From NCBI RefSeq assembly GCF_016862515.1, contig NZ_BONC01000037.1, forward strand, positions 1-64,000: 64,000 nucleotides of DNA, written 5' to 3'. The translations under genes and the position numbers were made by a program. The notes beneath the pieces are model-generated. The model ran no database searches and was not told the DNA's origin. It saw only the letters and a list, made by a program, of their open reading frames with translations. Of the stretch, positions 39,794 to 48,577 are shown piece after piece (within the stretch, counting starts at the first letter, position 1; each line of letters starts with the position of its first letter). The DNA comes from Asanoa iriomotensis (GTDB taxonomy: Bacteria > Actinomycetota > Actinomycetes > Mycobacteriales > Micromonosporaceae).

Positions 39794-41119
39794 ATGAGTT
39801 CAGTGTTGGACGGGTTCGGCGGCGACGTCATCGCGCCGGACGCGGCGGAGTACGCGTCGGCCAGCCGCTCGCTGCTGGCTTCGGGCAGTCCGGTCTGCGT
39901 CCTGCGACCCAAGACGGTCGAGGACGTGCGGACGGGGGTACGGTTCGCGGCCGGCACCGGACTGGTGCTGTCGGTGCGCGGCGGCGGGCACAGCTTTCCC
40001 GGCTTCGGCACCAACGACGGCGGCGTCGTGATCGACCTCGGCGAGCTCGCCGACGTGGAGGTCCTCGACGCCGAACGCCACCTGGTGCGGATCGGCGGCG
40101 GCGCGACCTGGGGCCAGGTCGCGGCCGCGCTGGCGCCGCACGGTCTGGCGATCTCGTCGGGCGACACCAAGAGCGTCGGTGTCGGCGGGCTGACGCTGAC
40201 CGGCGGCATCGGCTGGAAGGTCAGGAAATTCGGCCTGGCCCTCGACAGCGTGGCCGGCGCGGAGGTGGTCACCGCCGACGGCGAGATCGTGTACGCGTCC
40301 GCGACGGAGCACCCGGACCTGTTCTGGGCGATCCGCGGTGGTGGCGGCAACTTCGGCATCGTGACCGCGTTCGATTTCGTGGCCCACCCGACGACGGACG
40401 TGTTCTACGGCCGGATCGCCTTCCCTGCCGCTGACGTGGCGGCGGTGCTGGCGGGCTGGGCGGACCACCTGCGCGCCGCTCCCGACGAGCTCACCTCCAT
40501 CGCCAGCTTCGCCAACCCGTTCGCCGGCGGGCCGAAGGCGCCGATCGAGATCCACGTGACCTTCGACGGCGACGATCCGGCACAGGCCGCGCGGGCGATC
40601 GACCCGATCCGCCGGCTCGGGACGGTGCTCGAGGACGATGTCACGCTGACGCCGTACGCGGAGACGCTCGTGGACGGTATGGCGCCACCGCCGGGCATCC
40701 AGCTCGTGACCCGCAGCGCTTTCGTCGACCAGGACCAGGTGCCCGAGATCCTGCGGATCCTCGCCGAGGTCGGTGCGTCCGAGGGGTCGCCGTACATCGC
40801 CGTGCGGAGCGTCGGCGCCGCGGTCTCGCGGGTTCCGAGCGACGCGACCGCCTTCGCGCACCGGCGTGCGGAGCTGATGGTCGCCACGACAACCGTGGGC
40901 CCGCAGCCGGTGGTCGATGCCGCCCGTCCGGGTCTGGAGGCGATCTGGGACAGGTTGGCGCCGCACGTCAGCGGTCTTTACGCGAACTTCCTCTCGTCAG
41001 CCACCGAGGAGGACGTCGCCGGGATCTACCCCGCGGAGACGCACCGGCGGCTCTCCGGGGTCAAGCGTCGGTACGACCCCGGCAACCTGTTCGCCCGCAA
41101 CCACAACGTCCGCGGGTAG
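39794..41119 (+). CDS. FAD-linked oxidase, berberine-bridge (BBE) type
   Basis: The 441-residue flavoprotein has the VAO/PCMH-type FAD domain (SPVCVLRPKTVEDVRTGVRFA, LVLSVRGGGHSFPGFGTNDGGVVIDLG with the His that can bind FAD covalently, GGLTLTGGIGWKVRKFGLALDSV, LFWAIRGGGGNFGIVTAFDF). The C-terminal BBE motif RYDPGNLFARNHNVRG closes it. No signal peptide or twin arginine is present, so it is likely cytoplasmic. Relatives oxidise sugars, alkaloids or polyketide intermediates. The substrate is unknown. The start is ATG 39794 with GGAGGGAAG upstream. It stands as a single gene before the phosphatase promoter region. Confidence 0.9.
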   Translation: MSSVLDGFGGDVIAPDAAEYASASRSLLASGSPVCVLRPKTVEDVRTGVRFAAGTGLVLSVRGGGHSFPGFGTNDGGVVIDLGELADVEVLDAERHLVRIGGGATWGQVAAALAPHGLAISSGDTKSVGVGGLTLTGGIGWKVRKFGLALDSVAGAEVVTADGEIVYASATEHPDLFWAIRGGGGNFGIVTAFDFVAHPTTDVFYGRIAFPAADVAAVLAGWADHLRAAPDELTSIASFANPFAGGPKAPIEIHVTFDGDDPAQAARAIDPIRRLGTVLEDDVTLTPYAETLVDGMAPPPGIQLVTRSAFVDQDQVPEILRILAEVGASEGSPYIAVRSVGAAVSRVPSDATAFAHRRAELMVATTTVGPQPVVDAARPGLEAIWDRLAPHVSGLYANFLSSATEEDVAGIYPAETHRRLSGVKRRYDPGNLFARNHNVRG

Positions 41120-41231
41120 TGACAGAAACGAAGACCGCGACGCTTTCCAGTTTGGAGGATTCCGCATTGATTGTTTCGCGGAAAGCGATTCATGTGGCCG
41201 CGGAACGGTGTTCCCGACCGCAGTGATCTTC

Positions 41232-41253
41232 GTTCATCGAAGGTTCAGCGTTT
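41232..41253 (+). promoter_or_regulatory. PHO-box-like direct repeat before the phosphatase gene
   Basis: GTTCATCGAAG (41232-41242) and GTTCAGCGTTT (41243-41253) are adjacent 11-base units sharing the GTTCA core, the spacing and core of actinobacterial PhoP binding sites (repeats of GTTCACC every 11 bases). The site is 78 bases upstream of the phosphatase-like gene. No convincing -10 follows. Confidence 0.5.
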
Positions 41254-41330
41254 CCTTCGAGACTCCGTTGGACTTGACGAAAGCCAAGGTGGAAGGCGCT
41301 CGTCTTATTTGTCCAAGGGAGAGTCGAATC

Positions 41331-44300
41331 GTGTCTGCCCCTAGATCCAGGCTCCATTTCAGGGGATGGGGAGCGGCCATTTCGATGGCTCTTGTCCTGT
41401 CCGCGTCGGCGTTCGTTGCCGTGCCGCACGCCGCCGCGGCGGAAAGCCCGTTCCCGGCGACGGGGGTCCCGTCGCAGATCTCGATGGTGTACGGCCCCGA
41501 GGGAACGGGGCCGGTGTCGATGCGGTTCGCGTGGGTCACCGACCCGGATGTCACCGGGTCGGTGCTGGAGTACGCGACCAAGGCGTCCTACGACGCGACA
41601 GGTGAGCTCGGCAGTCGGGTGGCCGGCCGCTGGGAGCGGGCCGACATCAACGTGGCCACGAGCCAGCCGGTCAACGGACACAAGGTCGAGGTCGACGGGC
41701 TGGCACCGGGCACGGAGTACGTCTACCGCGTCGGTGACGGTGGGTCGCTGGTCAGCGAGGTCGCCTCGTTCACCACCCGGGCGGAGCGGGTCGACGAGTT
41801 CTCCTTCCACTGGTACACCGACCCGCAGATGAACGACTACGAGGGCTACGCGCGGACGATGGTCCCGGCGATGGATCGGGCCTTCAGCGAGGTGCCCGAC
41901 CCGGCGTTCATGCTGTTCACCGGTGACCTGGTCAACCACAGTTACAAGTCGCAGGAGTGGGACGGCTTCTTCGAGGCACTCCAGCCGCGGGCGGCGAGCA
42001 TCCCGACGTACTTCACGATCGGCAACCACGAGTACGAGGGCAATCCCGGCGACGGCTACCTCGACTGGGAGTCGCCGGACCCGTACTTCACGAACTTCGC
42101 GGCCCGCACCAACGTCCCACCGAACGGCCCGGCCTACTTCGGCGCGGCCGGCGGCAAGCCGACCGCCGTCGGCGAGGAAGCCAAGGCGTTGCGCAACACC
42201 GCCTACTACTTCGAGTACGGCGATGCCCTGTTCGTCGTGCTCAACCACTTCGACCAACTGACGCTCTCCGAGTTGCGGCCGCAGTTGGCCTGGCTGAGGA
42301 CGGTCGTGCAGGCCTCGGACGCGAAGTGGAAGATCGCGGCCTATCACCACGGCCCGTACCTGGGTCGGCGCGAGCACCCGTCGAACTACCTGGAGATCAC
42401 CAAGGCGTTCGACGAGGCCGGCATCGACCTGTCGATCTCCGGTCACGACGGCATGTACCTGCGCACCCATCCGCTGAAGGACGACGTGGTCGTCGGGGAT
42501 GGCCAGGGCACGACGTACATCACCGGCGCCGCGGCGGGCGACGGTCAGGGCTACACCTGGAACCCGGCGATCGCGGGGGACTACACCGCGGTCTACAAGG
42601 ACAACCAGGAGGCCAGCTACCAGACCGTGTCGGTCTCACCGGAGCGCATCGCCATCGAGTCGACCAGCCGCGACCCCCGCACCGGCGTCTACAGCGCCAA
42701 CGACACCGTCGAGATCACCCGGTCGCTGCCCTCCTCGCTGCAGGACTGGGTGCCGCCGGCCGCTCCGGAGCCCGTGCTCGACAAGGACTTCCCGCCGCTG
42801 GTGGACGGGACCTACCGGATCAGCACACCGGAGCAGTTGATGTACGCGAGCAACAACGTCGGTGACGGGTTCGGGCAGCTTCCGCCGGACGCGCACTACG
42901 TGTTGACCAAGGACATCGACCTGAAGCACCTGCGCGGGTTCCGCCCGCTCGGCCTGGCCGGCTCGGGCTTCACCGGAACGTTCGACGGCGCCGGCCACTC
43001 GATCACCGGCCTCAACCTGGGGTACGACCAGGGCTGGGAGCGCGACGGTGCCCCGTCGCCGACCGGCTTCGTCGGCCGGCTCGGCGCGGGCGGTGTCGTC
43101 CGCGACCTCGGCCTCGTCGACGTCGACTACCGCGACGCCGAGGGCCCGGTCGGCGGCGTCGCCGGCGTGGTCACGGGCGGCACCCTGGAGAAGGTGTACG
43201 TCGCGGGCACCGTGAAGGGTGCCAAGGACACCGCCGGTGGTCTGGTCGGCGTGCTCGACGGCGGCTCGGTGCGGGACTCGTACGCCACCGTGAACCTCGA
43301 CGGTGCGGCCACCACCGGTGGTCTCGTCGGTGCGATCTCCGGCGCCTCGACGGTCGAGCGCGGACTCGCGGCCGGCGCGGTGGTCACCACCGCGGACGCC
43401 GGTGGTGCGGTCGGCGACGTGCGGTCCGCCGACGCCGTGCTCGGCGGCATCGTCGCGGCGAACCGCGCCGTCACGGGCTCGAAGGCGGGCACGCTGTTCG
43501 CGGCCGCGGTCCCCGAGGCGAAGGTGGTCGGCAACGCCGTGTGGGCCGACGTGCCGCTGACCGGCACAAGAGTCGAGCAGCGCGGCGTCAGCGCGCTCAC
43601 CCAGGCCGCGCTCACGGGCAAGGACACCTACCAGGGTCTCGGCTGGAACGTCGAGACGGTGTGGGGTTGGCAGCCGGCCACCGCCTCCGCGGTCGCGTAC
43701 CCCTATCTGGCCGGCCTCTCCGGCCAGGTCAACACGTTGCCGTTCACGAACAAGGCCGCGCTGTCGGCCCTGCTCGCCACCGTGACCGGCGGAAACGCGC
43801 CGGACCCCGGCAAGTACACGCCGTACAGCCACCAGTTCCTCGCGGACGCGGTCGCCGCCGCCGACGCCGTGCTGGACGATCCGTACACGTCACAGACCAA
43901 GGTCGACGCCGCCGTCGCCGACCTGACCACCGCGATCAGGTTCCTCAACCCGATCGTGGCGGACAAGCAGTTCCGCGCGGCGAGCATCGCGGAGTTGCGC
44001 TTCCGCATCGCCGAGATCGGCAGGGGCCAGGACACGATCTGGGTCACCCAGGACCTGGTCGCCGACGACAAGGGCGGCCCGATCAAGGTCGACGCCGGCG
44101 CGATCCGGCTCGCGGCCGAGGAGCCGGCCACGCTCACCGCGACGGGCGACGTCTACTTCGACGTCGACGGTGCGCGGTTGGCCGTCGGTCCGAACCTGAC
44201 GGTCGTGCAGGGTGCCGACAGCACCGCGCTCGCGGCGTTCTTCATGGTCCGCGACGACGGGCACCTCGGGATCGACGGCGCGACGATCCGGTCGGACGCC

Positions 44301-45101
44301 ACCATGTCCGGCTCGCAGGGCGTGATCGTCACCGAGGGCTCCGGCCCGACCGTCACGATCGACCGGTCCACCGTCAGCGGCAGGGGCGCACGCACCATCT
44401 ACGCCTACAACGCCGGGCCGCTGTTCACGATCACCGACAGCACGATCACGAACACCAACACGGCGCTCTACCGCAGCGACTACGTGCTGAACGGCAGCAC
44501 GGTGATCACCGGCAGCACGGGCGGCGGCGCCGTGCTCCACGACTTCCGCGGCAGCGAGGTGGCCGGGACGGTCGCGGACAAGGTCGTCACCCTCACCAAG
44601 GCCGGCACCGGTCCCGCGGTCACCGACCCGACCTACACCGTCGCGTATCTCGTGACCGCACCCGGCGCCCCGGCACCGGACGGCCTCGAAGGCGCTCTCG
44701 CGTACACCGAGCCGATCACCCTGCCGGAGGGAGGCACCGTCTGGACCGCGCTGACCCATGCGGGCCGGCACGGCATCGTCAAGTCCTTCGTCGTCCAGGC
44801 GCCCGGCGGCCCGGCCGAACCCTCGCCGGCCTGTCTCGAAGCGCGGGCACAGGCCGAGAAGGCGGCGAAGGCCGTCGACAAGGCGGGCAAGGACGTCGAC
44901 AAGGCGCAGAAGAAGCTCCGGGACGCACAGGCCAAGCTCGACAGGAGCGTGGCCGGTGGAAAACCGGACCAGGCCGTCGAGCAGGACCGGATCAAGCTCG
45001 TCAAGGCCGACGACCACCTCGACGAGACCAAGGCCACCCTGGCCACGGCCGAGTCCAATCACGCGGCCGCCCTCGCCCAGGTAGCCGCCGTCTGTCAGTA
45101 A
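41331..45101 (+). CDS. Large exported metallophosphoesterase with GLUG-like, beta-helix and coiled-coil regions
   Basis: The 1256-residue protein has a signal peptide (ISMALVLSASAFVAVPHAAAA, cleaved before ESPF). Residues about 40-150 are a purple-acid-phosphatase N-terminal Fn3-like domain. Residues 155-450 are the metallophosphoesterase: HWYTDPQMND, FTGDLVNHS, IGNHEYEG, AAYHHGPYLG and SGHDGMYLRTHP, a near-complete set of metal ligands. Then come a GLUG-like adhesin region (YRISTPEQLMYASNN, GTFDGAGHSITGLNLG), a FIVAR-like helical unit (about 805-870), a beta-helix part (about 900-1120), and a Lys/Asp/Ala-rich coiled coil at the C-terminus. The start is GTG 41331 with GGGAGAG upstream. It probably frees phosphate from extracellular organics. 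Confidence 0.87.
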   Translation: MSAPRSRLHFRGWGAAISMALVLSASAFVAVPHAAAAESPFPATGVPSQISMVYGPEGTGPVSMRFAWVTDPDVTGSVLEYATKASYDATGELGSRVAGRWERADINVATSQPVNGHKVEVDGLAPGTEYVYRVGDGGSLVSEVASFTTRAERVDEFSFHWYTDPQMNDYEGYARTMVPAMDRAFSEVPDPAFMLFTGDLVNHSYKSQEWDGFFEALQPRAASIPTYFTIGNHEYEGNPGDGYLDWESPDPYFTNFAARTNVPPNGPAYFGAAGGKPTAVGEEAKALRNTAYYFEYGDALFVVLNHFDQLTLSELRPQLAWLRTVVQASDAKWKIAAYHHGPYLGRREHPSNYLEITKAFDEAGIDLSISGHDGMYLRTHPLKDDVVVGDGQGTTYITGAAAGDGQGYTWNPAIAGDYTAVYKDNQEASYQTVSVSPERIAIESTSRDPRTGVYSANDTVEITRSLPSSLQDWVPPAAPEPVLDKDFPPLVDGTYRISTPEQLMYASNNVGDGFGQLPPDAHYVLTKDIDLKHLRGFRPLGLAGSGFTGTFDGAGHSITGLNLGYDQGWERDGAPSPTGFVGRLGAGGVVRDLGLVDVDYRDAEGPVGGVAGVVTGGTLEKVYVAGTVKGAKDTAGGLVGVLDGGSVRDSYATVNLDGAATTGGLVGAISGASTVERGLAAGAVVTTADAGGAVGDVRSADAVLGGIVAANRAVTGSKAGTLFAAAVPEAKVVGNAVWADVPLTGTRVEQRGVSALTQAALTGKDTYQGLGWNVETVWGWQPATASAVAYPYLAGLSGQVNTLPFTNKAALSALLATVTGGNAPDPGKYTPYSHQFLADAVAAADAVLDDPYTSQTKVDAAVADLTTAIRFLNPIVADKQFRAASIAELRFRIAEIGRGQDTIWVTQDLVADDKGGPIKVDAGAIRLAAEEPATLTATGDVYFDVDGARLAVGPNLTVVQGADSTALAAFFMVRDDGHLGIDGATIRSDATMSGSQGVIVTEGSGPTVTIDRSTVSGRGARTIYAYNAGPLFTITDSTITNTNTALYRSDYVLNGSTVITGSTGGGAVLHDFRGSEVAGTVADKVVTLTKAGTGPAVTDPTYTVAYLVTAPGAPAPDGLEGALAYTEPITLPEGGTVWTALTHAGRHGIVKSFVVQAPGGPAEPSPACLEARAQAEKAAKAVDKAGKDVDKAQKKLRDAQAKLDRSVAGGKPDQAVEQDRIKLVKADDHLDETKATLATAESNHAAALAQVAAVCQ

Positions 45102-45105
45102 CGCC

Positions 45106-45155
45106 CGGCAACGGCCGCCTGACGCCGCTCGACGGCGTCAGGCGAGCCGTTGCCG
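45106..45155. terminator. Bidirectional terminator between phosphatase and HIT genes
   Basis: CGGCAACGGC plus CGCCTGACGCCG pair with CGGCGTCAGGCG plus GCCGTTGCCG around a CTCGA loop, with a single bulged A at 45145. It includes the stop codon of the minus-strand HIT gene and follows the phosphatase stop by 4 bases. Confidence 0.85.
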
Positions 45156-45614
45156 CAGTCGGGCGGCCAGGTCGGCCTGCTCGGCGTCCGTCACGGGCAG
45201 GATGCCGCGGCTGCTCATGACGGCCGCGAACTGCTGCTCCGGGTACGGGACGCCGGGCGGCAGGGGAGCGACGTGCCAGTGGACGTGCGCGTTGCCCTGG
45301 TGGGAGCCGAGCGACATCAGGTAGATCCGCTCCGTCGGCAGTGTTTCCTTGAGCGCCTCCGCCACGTCGTGGACCACGTCGGTGACGTGGCGGAAGAGCG
45401 TGCGGTCGCCGGTCACGTCGACCACGTGCGCGCGGGGGACCACCAGCGTGTAGCCGAGCAGCGGGGGATAGCGGTTGAGGAACGCGGCGCAGGTCTCGTC
45501 CTCGTACACCATGTGGTGTCGGTGGTCCGGGTCCTTGCGCAGGGTCGCGCAGACGAAGCACGGGCCCGTGCGGACCCGCTGCTCGTAGGCGGCCGAGTCG
45601 AACGGGACCCTCAT
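45138..45614 (-). CDS. HIT family nucleotide hydrolase/transferase
   Basis: The 158-residue protein has the histidine triad H110-V-H112-W-H114 in GNAHVHWHVAPL, preceded by YTLVVPRAHVVDV. The N-terminal C19-x-x-C22 and a His-rich stretch (DHRHH) could bind zinc, as in Hint/Fhit-type proteins. HIT enzymes cleave nucleoside phosphoramidates or dinucleoside polyphosphates. The start is ATG 45614, overlapping the stop of the beta-helix lipoprotein gene (ATGA). It is the third gene of a minus-strand operon starting at 47838. Confidence 0.93.
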   Translation of the reverse strand: MRVPFDSAAYEQRVRTGPCFVCATLRKDPDHRHHMVYEDETCAAFLNRYPPLLGYTLVVPRAHVVDVTGDRTLFRHVTDVVHDVAEALKETLPTERIYLMSLGSHQGNAHVHWHVAPLPPGVPYPEQQFAAVMSSRGILPVTDAEQADLAARLRQRLA

Positions 45615-46780
45615 CGCTTCAGCGACGGGCCCGTCACCGTCGGCGGGCGGGCGCCGAGGAAGAAGACGCCCGGGAAGCCGCTCGTCTCGAAGCCGGCGCT
45701 GCGGTTGCCCGTCCAGGTCGTGTTCTCCACGCGCATCGTGCCGGTGCGGTCGTTGCTCACGAAGAACACCCCGCCGCCGCCCTCCTTGGCCGTGTTGTTC
45801 TGCACGACCGAGCCGGCGATGCGCAGCGTGAACAGGTTGCCGTCGAGGTAGATGGCGCCGCCGCTGCCGCCGCCGGGGCTGCCCGAGCGGGCCGGGTTCG
45901 CGCCGCTGCCGATCGCCTTGTTGTTGCTGAACACGCTGTTCAGCACCACCCACGAGACGCCGATGCTGGACAGCGCCGCGCCGTTCGAGCACACGCCGCC
46001 CTGGAACGTGCTGCCGACGACGTACACCGGCTCGTTGTGGAACTGGCTCAGCACCCGGATCGCCGCGCCGCCGAGGTCGGGGCCCGACGCGTCGCACCTG
46101 TTGTCGACGAACTTCGTGTTGACCGCCTTGAACCGGCCACCGCGGACGAAGATGGCGCCGCCGCCACCGCCCTCGGTCGTGTCGCCCGTCGAGTTGCCGC
46201 CGGTGAACGTCAGGTTCTGCACGGTCAGCCGCGGGTGGTCCTGGTCCTGGCAGTGGTTCGTGGTCCAGCCCTGCGCCTGGTCGCAGGTGTTCATGTAGAG
46301 GATCCGCCGCTTGCCGCCGCCGCTGAGCGTCACCTTGCCGCCGCCGTCCAGCACGATCTTCGGCCCGTTGGCGTTGCGCACCTTCGCGGTCGCGGTCATC
46401 GTGATGGTGACCGGGTCGGGCCCGCAGTTGAACGTGATGACCCCGCCGGCGGCGACCGCCTTCACCACCGCGTCGGACGTGCAACTCGCCTTCGTACCCG
46501 TGCCGATCTTCCGGTTCGGCTTGCTGGTGTCCTCGGCACGGCCCTCGGCGGGCACCGTGGCCTTGCCGCCCGGGTTGCCGAAGCTGGCGGGTTTGGCCGG
46601 TGGCTTGGGCGTCGGGCCGCGGCCGATGCCGTCGTTGCCCGCGGCGCTGGTGGTCGCCGAGGGTGACCCCGGCGTCTGCCCGGGCGTCTCGGCGGCGTTC
46701 GGCGCGGGCGAGCCCTGACCACAGGCGGAGATCAACAGCACGAGCAGCAGGGGTACGGCGGCCGCCCGGATCGTTCGCAC
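45611..46780 (-). CDS. Right-handed beta-helix lipoprotein
   Basis: The 389-residue exported protein has the signal AVPLLLVLLISACG with the lipid-modified Cys at about residue 20, a Pro/Thr/Gly-rich linker, then a parallel beta-helix from about residue 90. Repeated short strands run through it: ITFNCGPDPVTITM, KIVLDGGGKVTLSGGG, LTVQNLTFTGGNS, FKAVNTKFVDNRC, VYVVGSTFQGGVC, WVVLNSVFSNNKA, RIAGSVVQNNTA and MRVENTTWTGNRS. This is the polymorphic-outer-membrane/CSLREA-like pattern. Paired cysteines suggest disulfides. There are no obvious lyase residues, so the role may be adhesion or carbohydrate binding. The start is GTG 46780, leaderless or weakly coupled. Confidence 0.85.
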   Translation of the reverse strand: MRTIRAAAVPLLLVLLISACGQGSPAPNAAETPGQTPGSPSATTSAAGNDGIGRGPTPKPPAKPASFGNPGGKATVPAEGRAEDTSKPNRKIGTGTKASCTSDAVVKAVAAGGVITFNCGPDPVTITMTATAKVRNANGPKIVLDGGGKVTLSGGGKRRILYMNTCDQAQGWTTNHCQDQDHPRLTVQNLTFTGGNSTGDTTEGGGGGAIFVRGGRFKAVNTKFVDNRCDASGPDLGGAAIRVLSQFHNEPVYVVGSTFQGGVCSNGAALSSIGVSWVVLNSVFSNNKAIGSGANPARSGSPGGGSGGAIYLDGNLFTLRIAGSVVQNNTAKEGGGGVFFVSNDRTGTMRVENTTWTGNRSAGFETSGFPGVFFLGARPPTVTGPSLKR

Positions 46781-46787
46781 CCGACCG

Positions 46788-46793
46788 ACCTTA
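46788..46793 (-). promoter_or_regulatory. Predicted -10 element, leaderless promoter of the beta-helix gene
   Basis: On the minus strand TAAGGT lies 7 bases before the GTG at 46780, in the 17-base gap after the AlkZ-like gene. Confidence 0.4.
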
Positions 46794-46797
46794 GGGG

Positions 46798-47838
46798 TTA
46801 GGCGTGGAAGTCCGCGAGCCGTTCGCCTTCCGCGTGCAGCCGGTCGCGCTCGGTGGCGGTCAGCGGTCGGAACTCGTCGTAGGTGAGCGCGCCGTCGGTG
46901 GCCTTCCACGTGCCGGCCACGGCGCCGTCGACCAGGAAGACCGGGAACGACTGCGGCGCGCGTACGTGGAAGATCCGTTTGCGGAACTCCTCGGGGAGGA
47001 TGCCGGACCGTCGTGCGTGGACGAGCAGCGCGGCGTCCCAGTTGGCCAGGAAGCGGGGTGGCGCGTCGGCGTCGCCGTCGACGATCGTCCCGCCGGCCAG
47101 GTCGACCAGCTCGGCGCCGTCCTCGCCGCGGTAGGCGGTGGTGTCCAGCTCGGCCAGCGCCGCGCCGACGGTGGCGACCGGCAGGCCGGCCCAGGTGGCG
47201 ATCTCCTTGCGGGTGGCCGGGCCGAAGCCCGTGAGGTATCGCCGGACGACCAGGACCTGCCCGTCCGAGACGCTGCCCTCGGGCGCGCCGACCCAGTCCT
47301 CGGCGAGGGCGTAGAGGTCGGCCCGGCGCCGCTCCCAGGTGCCGCTCGGTGGCTGGCGGACGAGGTCGAGCCAGAGGCCGATGCCGCTGCGCCGGTTGGC
47401 GCCGATCAGCTCGTCGATCTCGCGCTGCCGCAGCGGGCCGTCGGCGAGCGCGACCCGCACGGTGGCGGCGGCCTGCTCCATCTCCTCCGTCGACAGTGTG
47501 CCCCGCCAGGACCGCAGCGCCTGGGTGCGGCGGTCGTCGCGGACGGCGAGCGACCAGGGCCAGTAGTCGCGCCGGCTGACCACGTGGATGGTCGACCGCA
47601 GCAGCGTGCCCTGGATGATCTCGCGGTCGTGCAGGAGGCGGGTGACCGTCGCGCGCTCGACACTGGCCGCACGGGACCACAGGCCGATGTAGATCGCGGG
47701 TGAGTATTGCGCCTGTAGACCCGCCATCCGCTCCAGCACCCGGGGGAGATCGTCCTGGGAGCGTTCCAACAGCAGCTGGCGATGCAGGAGGGTCCGGTTG
47801 AGCTCGCGGCCGGTGAGGATGCGGGTCATGTCCGCCAC
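46798..47838 (-). CDS. AlkZ-like winged-helix DNA glycosylase family protein
   Basis: The 346-residue protein is a canonical member of the HTH_42 superfamily. MAGLQAQYSP holds the Q42-x-Q44 pair that is catalytic in AlkZ, the glycosylase that unhooks interstrand crosslinks such as azinomycin adducts. ATVTRLLHDREIIQGTLLRSTIHVVSRRDYWPW, FGPATRKEIATWAGLP, FLANWDAALLVHARR and PVFLVDGAVAGTWK are further family blocks. The start is GTG 47838 (ATG 47829 is also possible). Its operon partners are a beta-helix lipoprotein and a HIT protein, an odd combination. It may protect against a DNA-alkylating compound. Confidence 0.87.
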   Translation of the reverse strand: MADMTRILTGRELNRTLLHRQLLLERSQDDLPRVLERMAGLQAQYSPAIYIGLWSRAASVERATVTRLLHDREIIQGTLLRSTIHVVSRRDYWPWSLAVRDDRRTQALRSWRGTLSTEEMEQAAATVRVALADGPLRQREIDELIGANRRSGIGLWLDLVRQPPSGTWERRRADLYALAEDWVGAPEGSVSDGQVLVVRRYLTGFGPATRKEIATWAGLPVATVGAALAELDTTAYRGEDGAELVDLAGGTIVDGDADAPPRFLANWDAALLVHARRSGILPEEFRKRIFHVRAPQSFPVFLVDGAVAGTWKATDGALTYDEFRPLTATERDRLHAEGERLADFHA

Positions 47839-48104
47839 GGTGTCATATCCGCCAGGTGGCTGATGTCTCGGTGGCGATGTGCGCGGAGGCTGGTTGTCGT
47901 GCCAACCGGCCGCCCCACAAAGCTGTGAGCGGCGGCAACCTCCAGAATCGGCCCCCGCAGGCGTCGATTCGATCGAGGTTGCCGCCGCCCATAGTCGCTA
48001 GGGCGAGCCGGCCAGCACCCCTGCGTCGAAGCGGATTCGATGGCTGCCACCATCGAATTAGATAGCGCTCGGCCCTTCCAGGGAAGAGACGGCGCGGGGC
48101 ACTA
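47839..48104. other. Non-coding gap with a long inverted repeat
   Basis: These 266 bases lie between the AlkZ-like gene and the small exported peptide gene. Apart from the inverted repeat at 47929-47988 and a short segment resembling bases near 52.12 kb, I see no gene. Short frames here have no homology or ribosome-binding site. Confidence 0.4.
47929..47988. repeat. 14-bp inverted repeat with nested inner repeat
   Basis: GCGGCGGCAACCTC (47929-47942) is matched by GAGGTTGCCGCCGC (47975-47988). Inside the 32-base loop GAATCG and CGATTC can form a second stem. It lies downstream of the small peptide gene on the minus strand and may be its terminator or an RNA structure. Confidence 0.65.
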
Positions 48105-48281
48105 TTAGATGTCGAGCCATACGGTGCTTGTGACGACAGTGGAGGCAGCCGCAGCCGAAAAGTGGGATGCCGCCGACGTCATGATCGAGCCAGTGAGGGT
48201 CGCGGCGAGAATGCCGACGACCGCTGCTCCCGTGGCCAGGGTCCGAGTGGTCCAGGCGGGGAGTCTGCGCTTAGGGGTCAT
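48105..48281 (-). CDS. Small exported or membrane peptide, 58 residues
   Basis: A basic start (MTPKRRLPAWTTRTL) is followed by a hydrophobic stretch ATGAAVVGILAATLTGSIM and a short Ser/Ala/Thr/Val tail ending VVTSTVWLDI. This is the shape of a signal peptide with a mature part of about 25 residues (possible cleavage after TSAAS or SAAAA), or of a single-span membrane peptide. AGGAG lies 7-8 bases before ATG 48281, which supports a real gene. I do not recognise it. It is divergent from the large LuxR-type regulator across an AT-rich region of about 300 bases, so it could be that regulator's target or signal. This is inference. Confidence 0.6.
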   Translation of the reverse strand: MTPKRRLPAWTTRTLATGAAVVGILAATLTGSIMTSAASHFSAAAASTVVTSTVWLDI

Positions 48282-48577
48282 GGCGGGCTCCTAAATGGAC
48301 AAAAAACAGAGTCACCCTGGCCAGGTAGCTGAGTATTGCTCGGTTATGCCGATCAATACAACTAGATGTAACGGCATCACTACGTACAGTTGGCGATGTG
48401 CCACATGGCTCTTCGGAACCTGGATGGCCTATACGAGTGATTTGGGTGGTTTTCGCTTGCCAAACGACATGCAATGTGCAATTGCCGGCCCGCAATAAGC
48501 ATATTTGGGTGTTTCCTTAACCACCGAATATTGGGCTGAAGCGCCGCGCGATCGGGCGCTCCGGAGGGAGTGGATCG
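48282..48577. other. AT-rich divergent regulatory region
   Basis: This stretch is visibly richer in A and T than anything else in the window. It holds ATTTGGGTG at 48440-48448 and again at 48503-48511 (63 bases apart, about six helical turns), TTAACC, and AATATTGGGC near the LuxR gene. It probably carries promoters and binding sites for both the peptide gene and the regulator gene. Short frames inside it look spurious. Confidence 0.5.

Noticed and set aside
41141-41187. CGCTTTCC ... GGAAAGCG inverted repeat after the oxidase gene
   Set aside because: Only 8 bp with a 31-base loop, too weak to call a terminator.
48295-48498. 67-codon plus-strand frame in the AT-rich region
   Set aside because: No ribosome-binding site, poor codon bias; the region looks regulatory.
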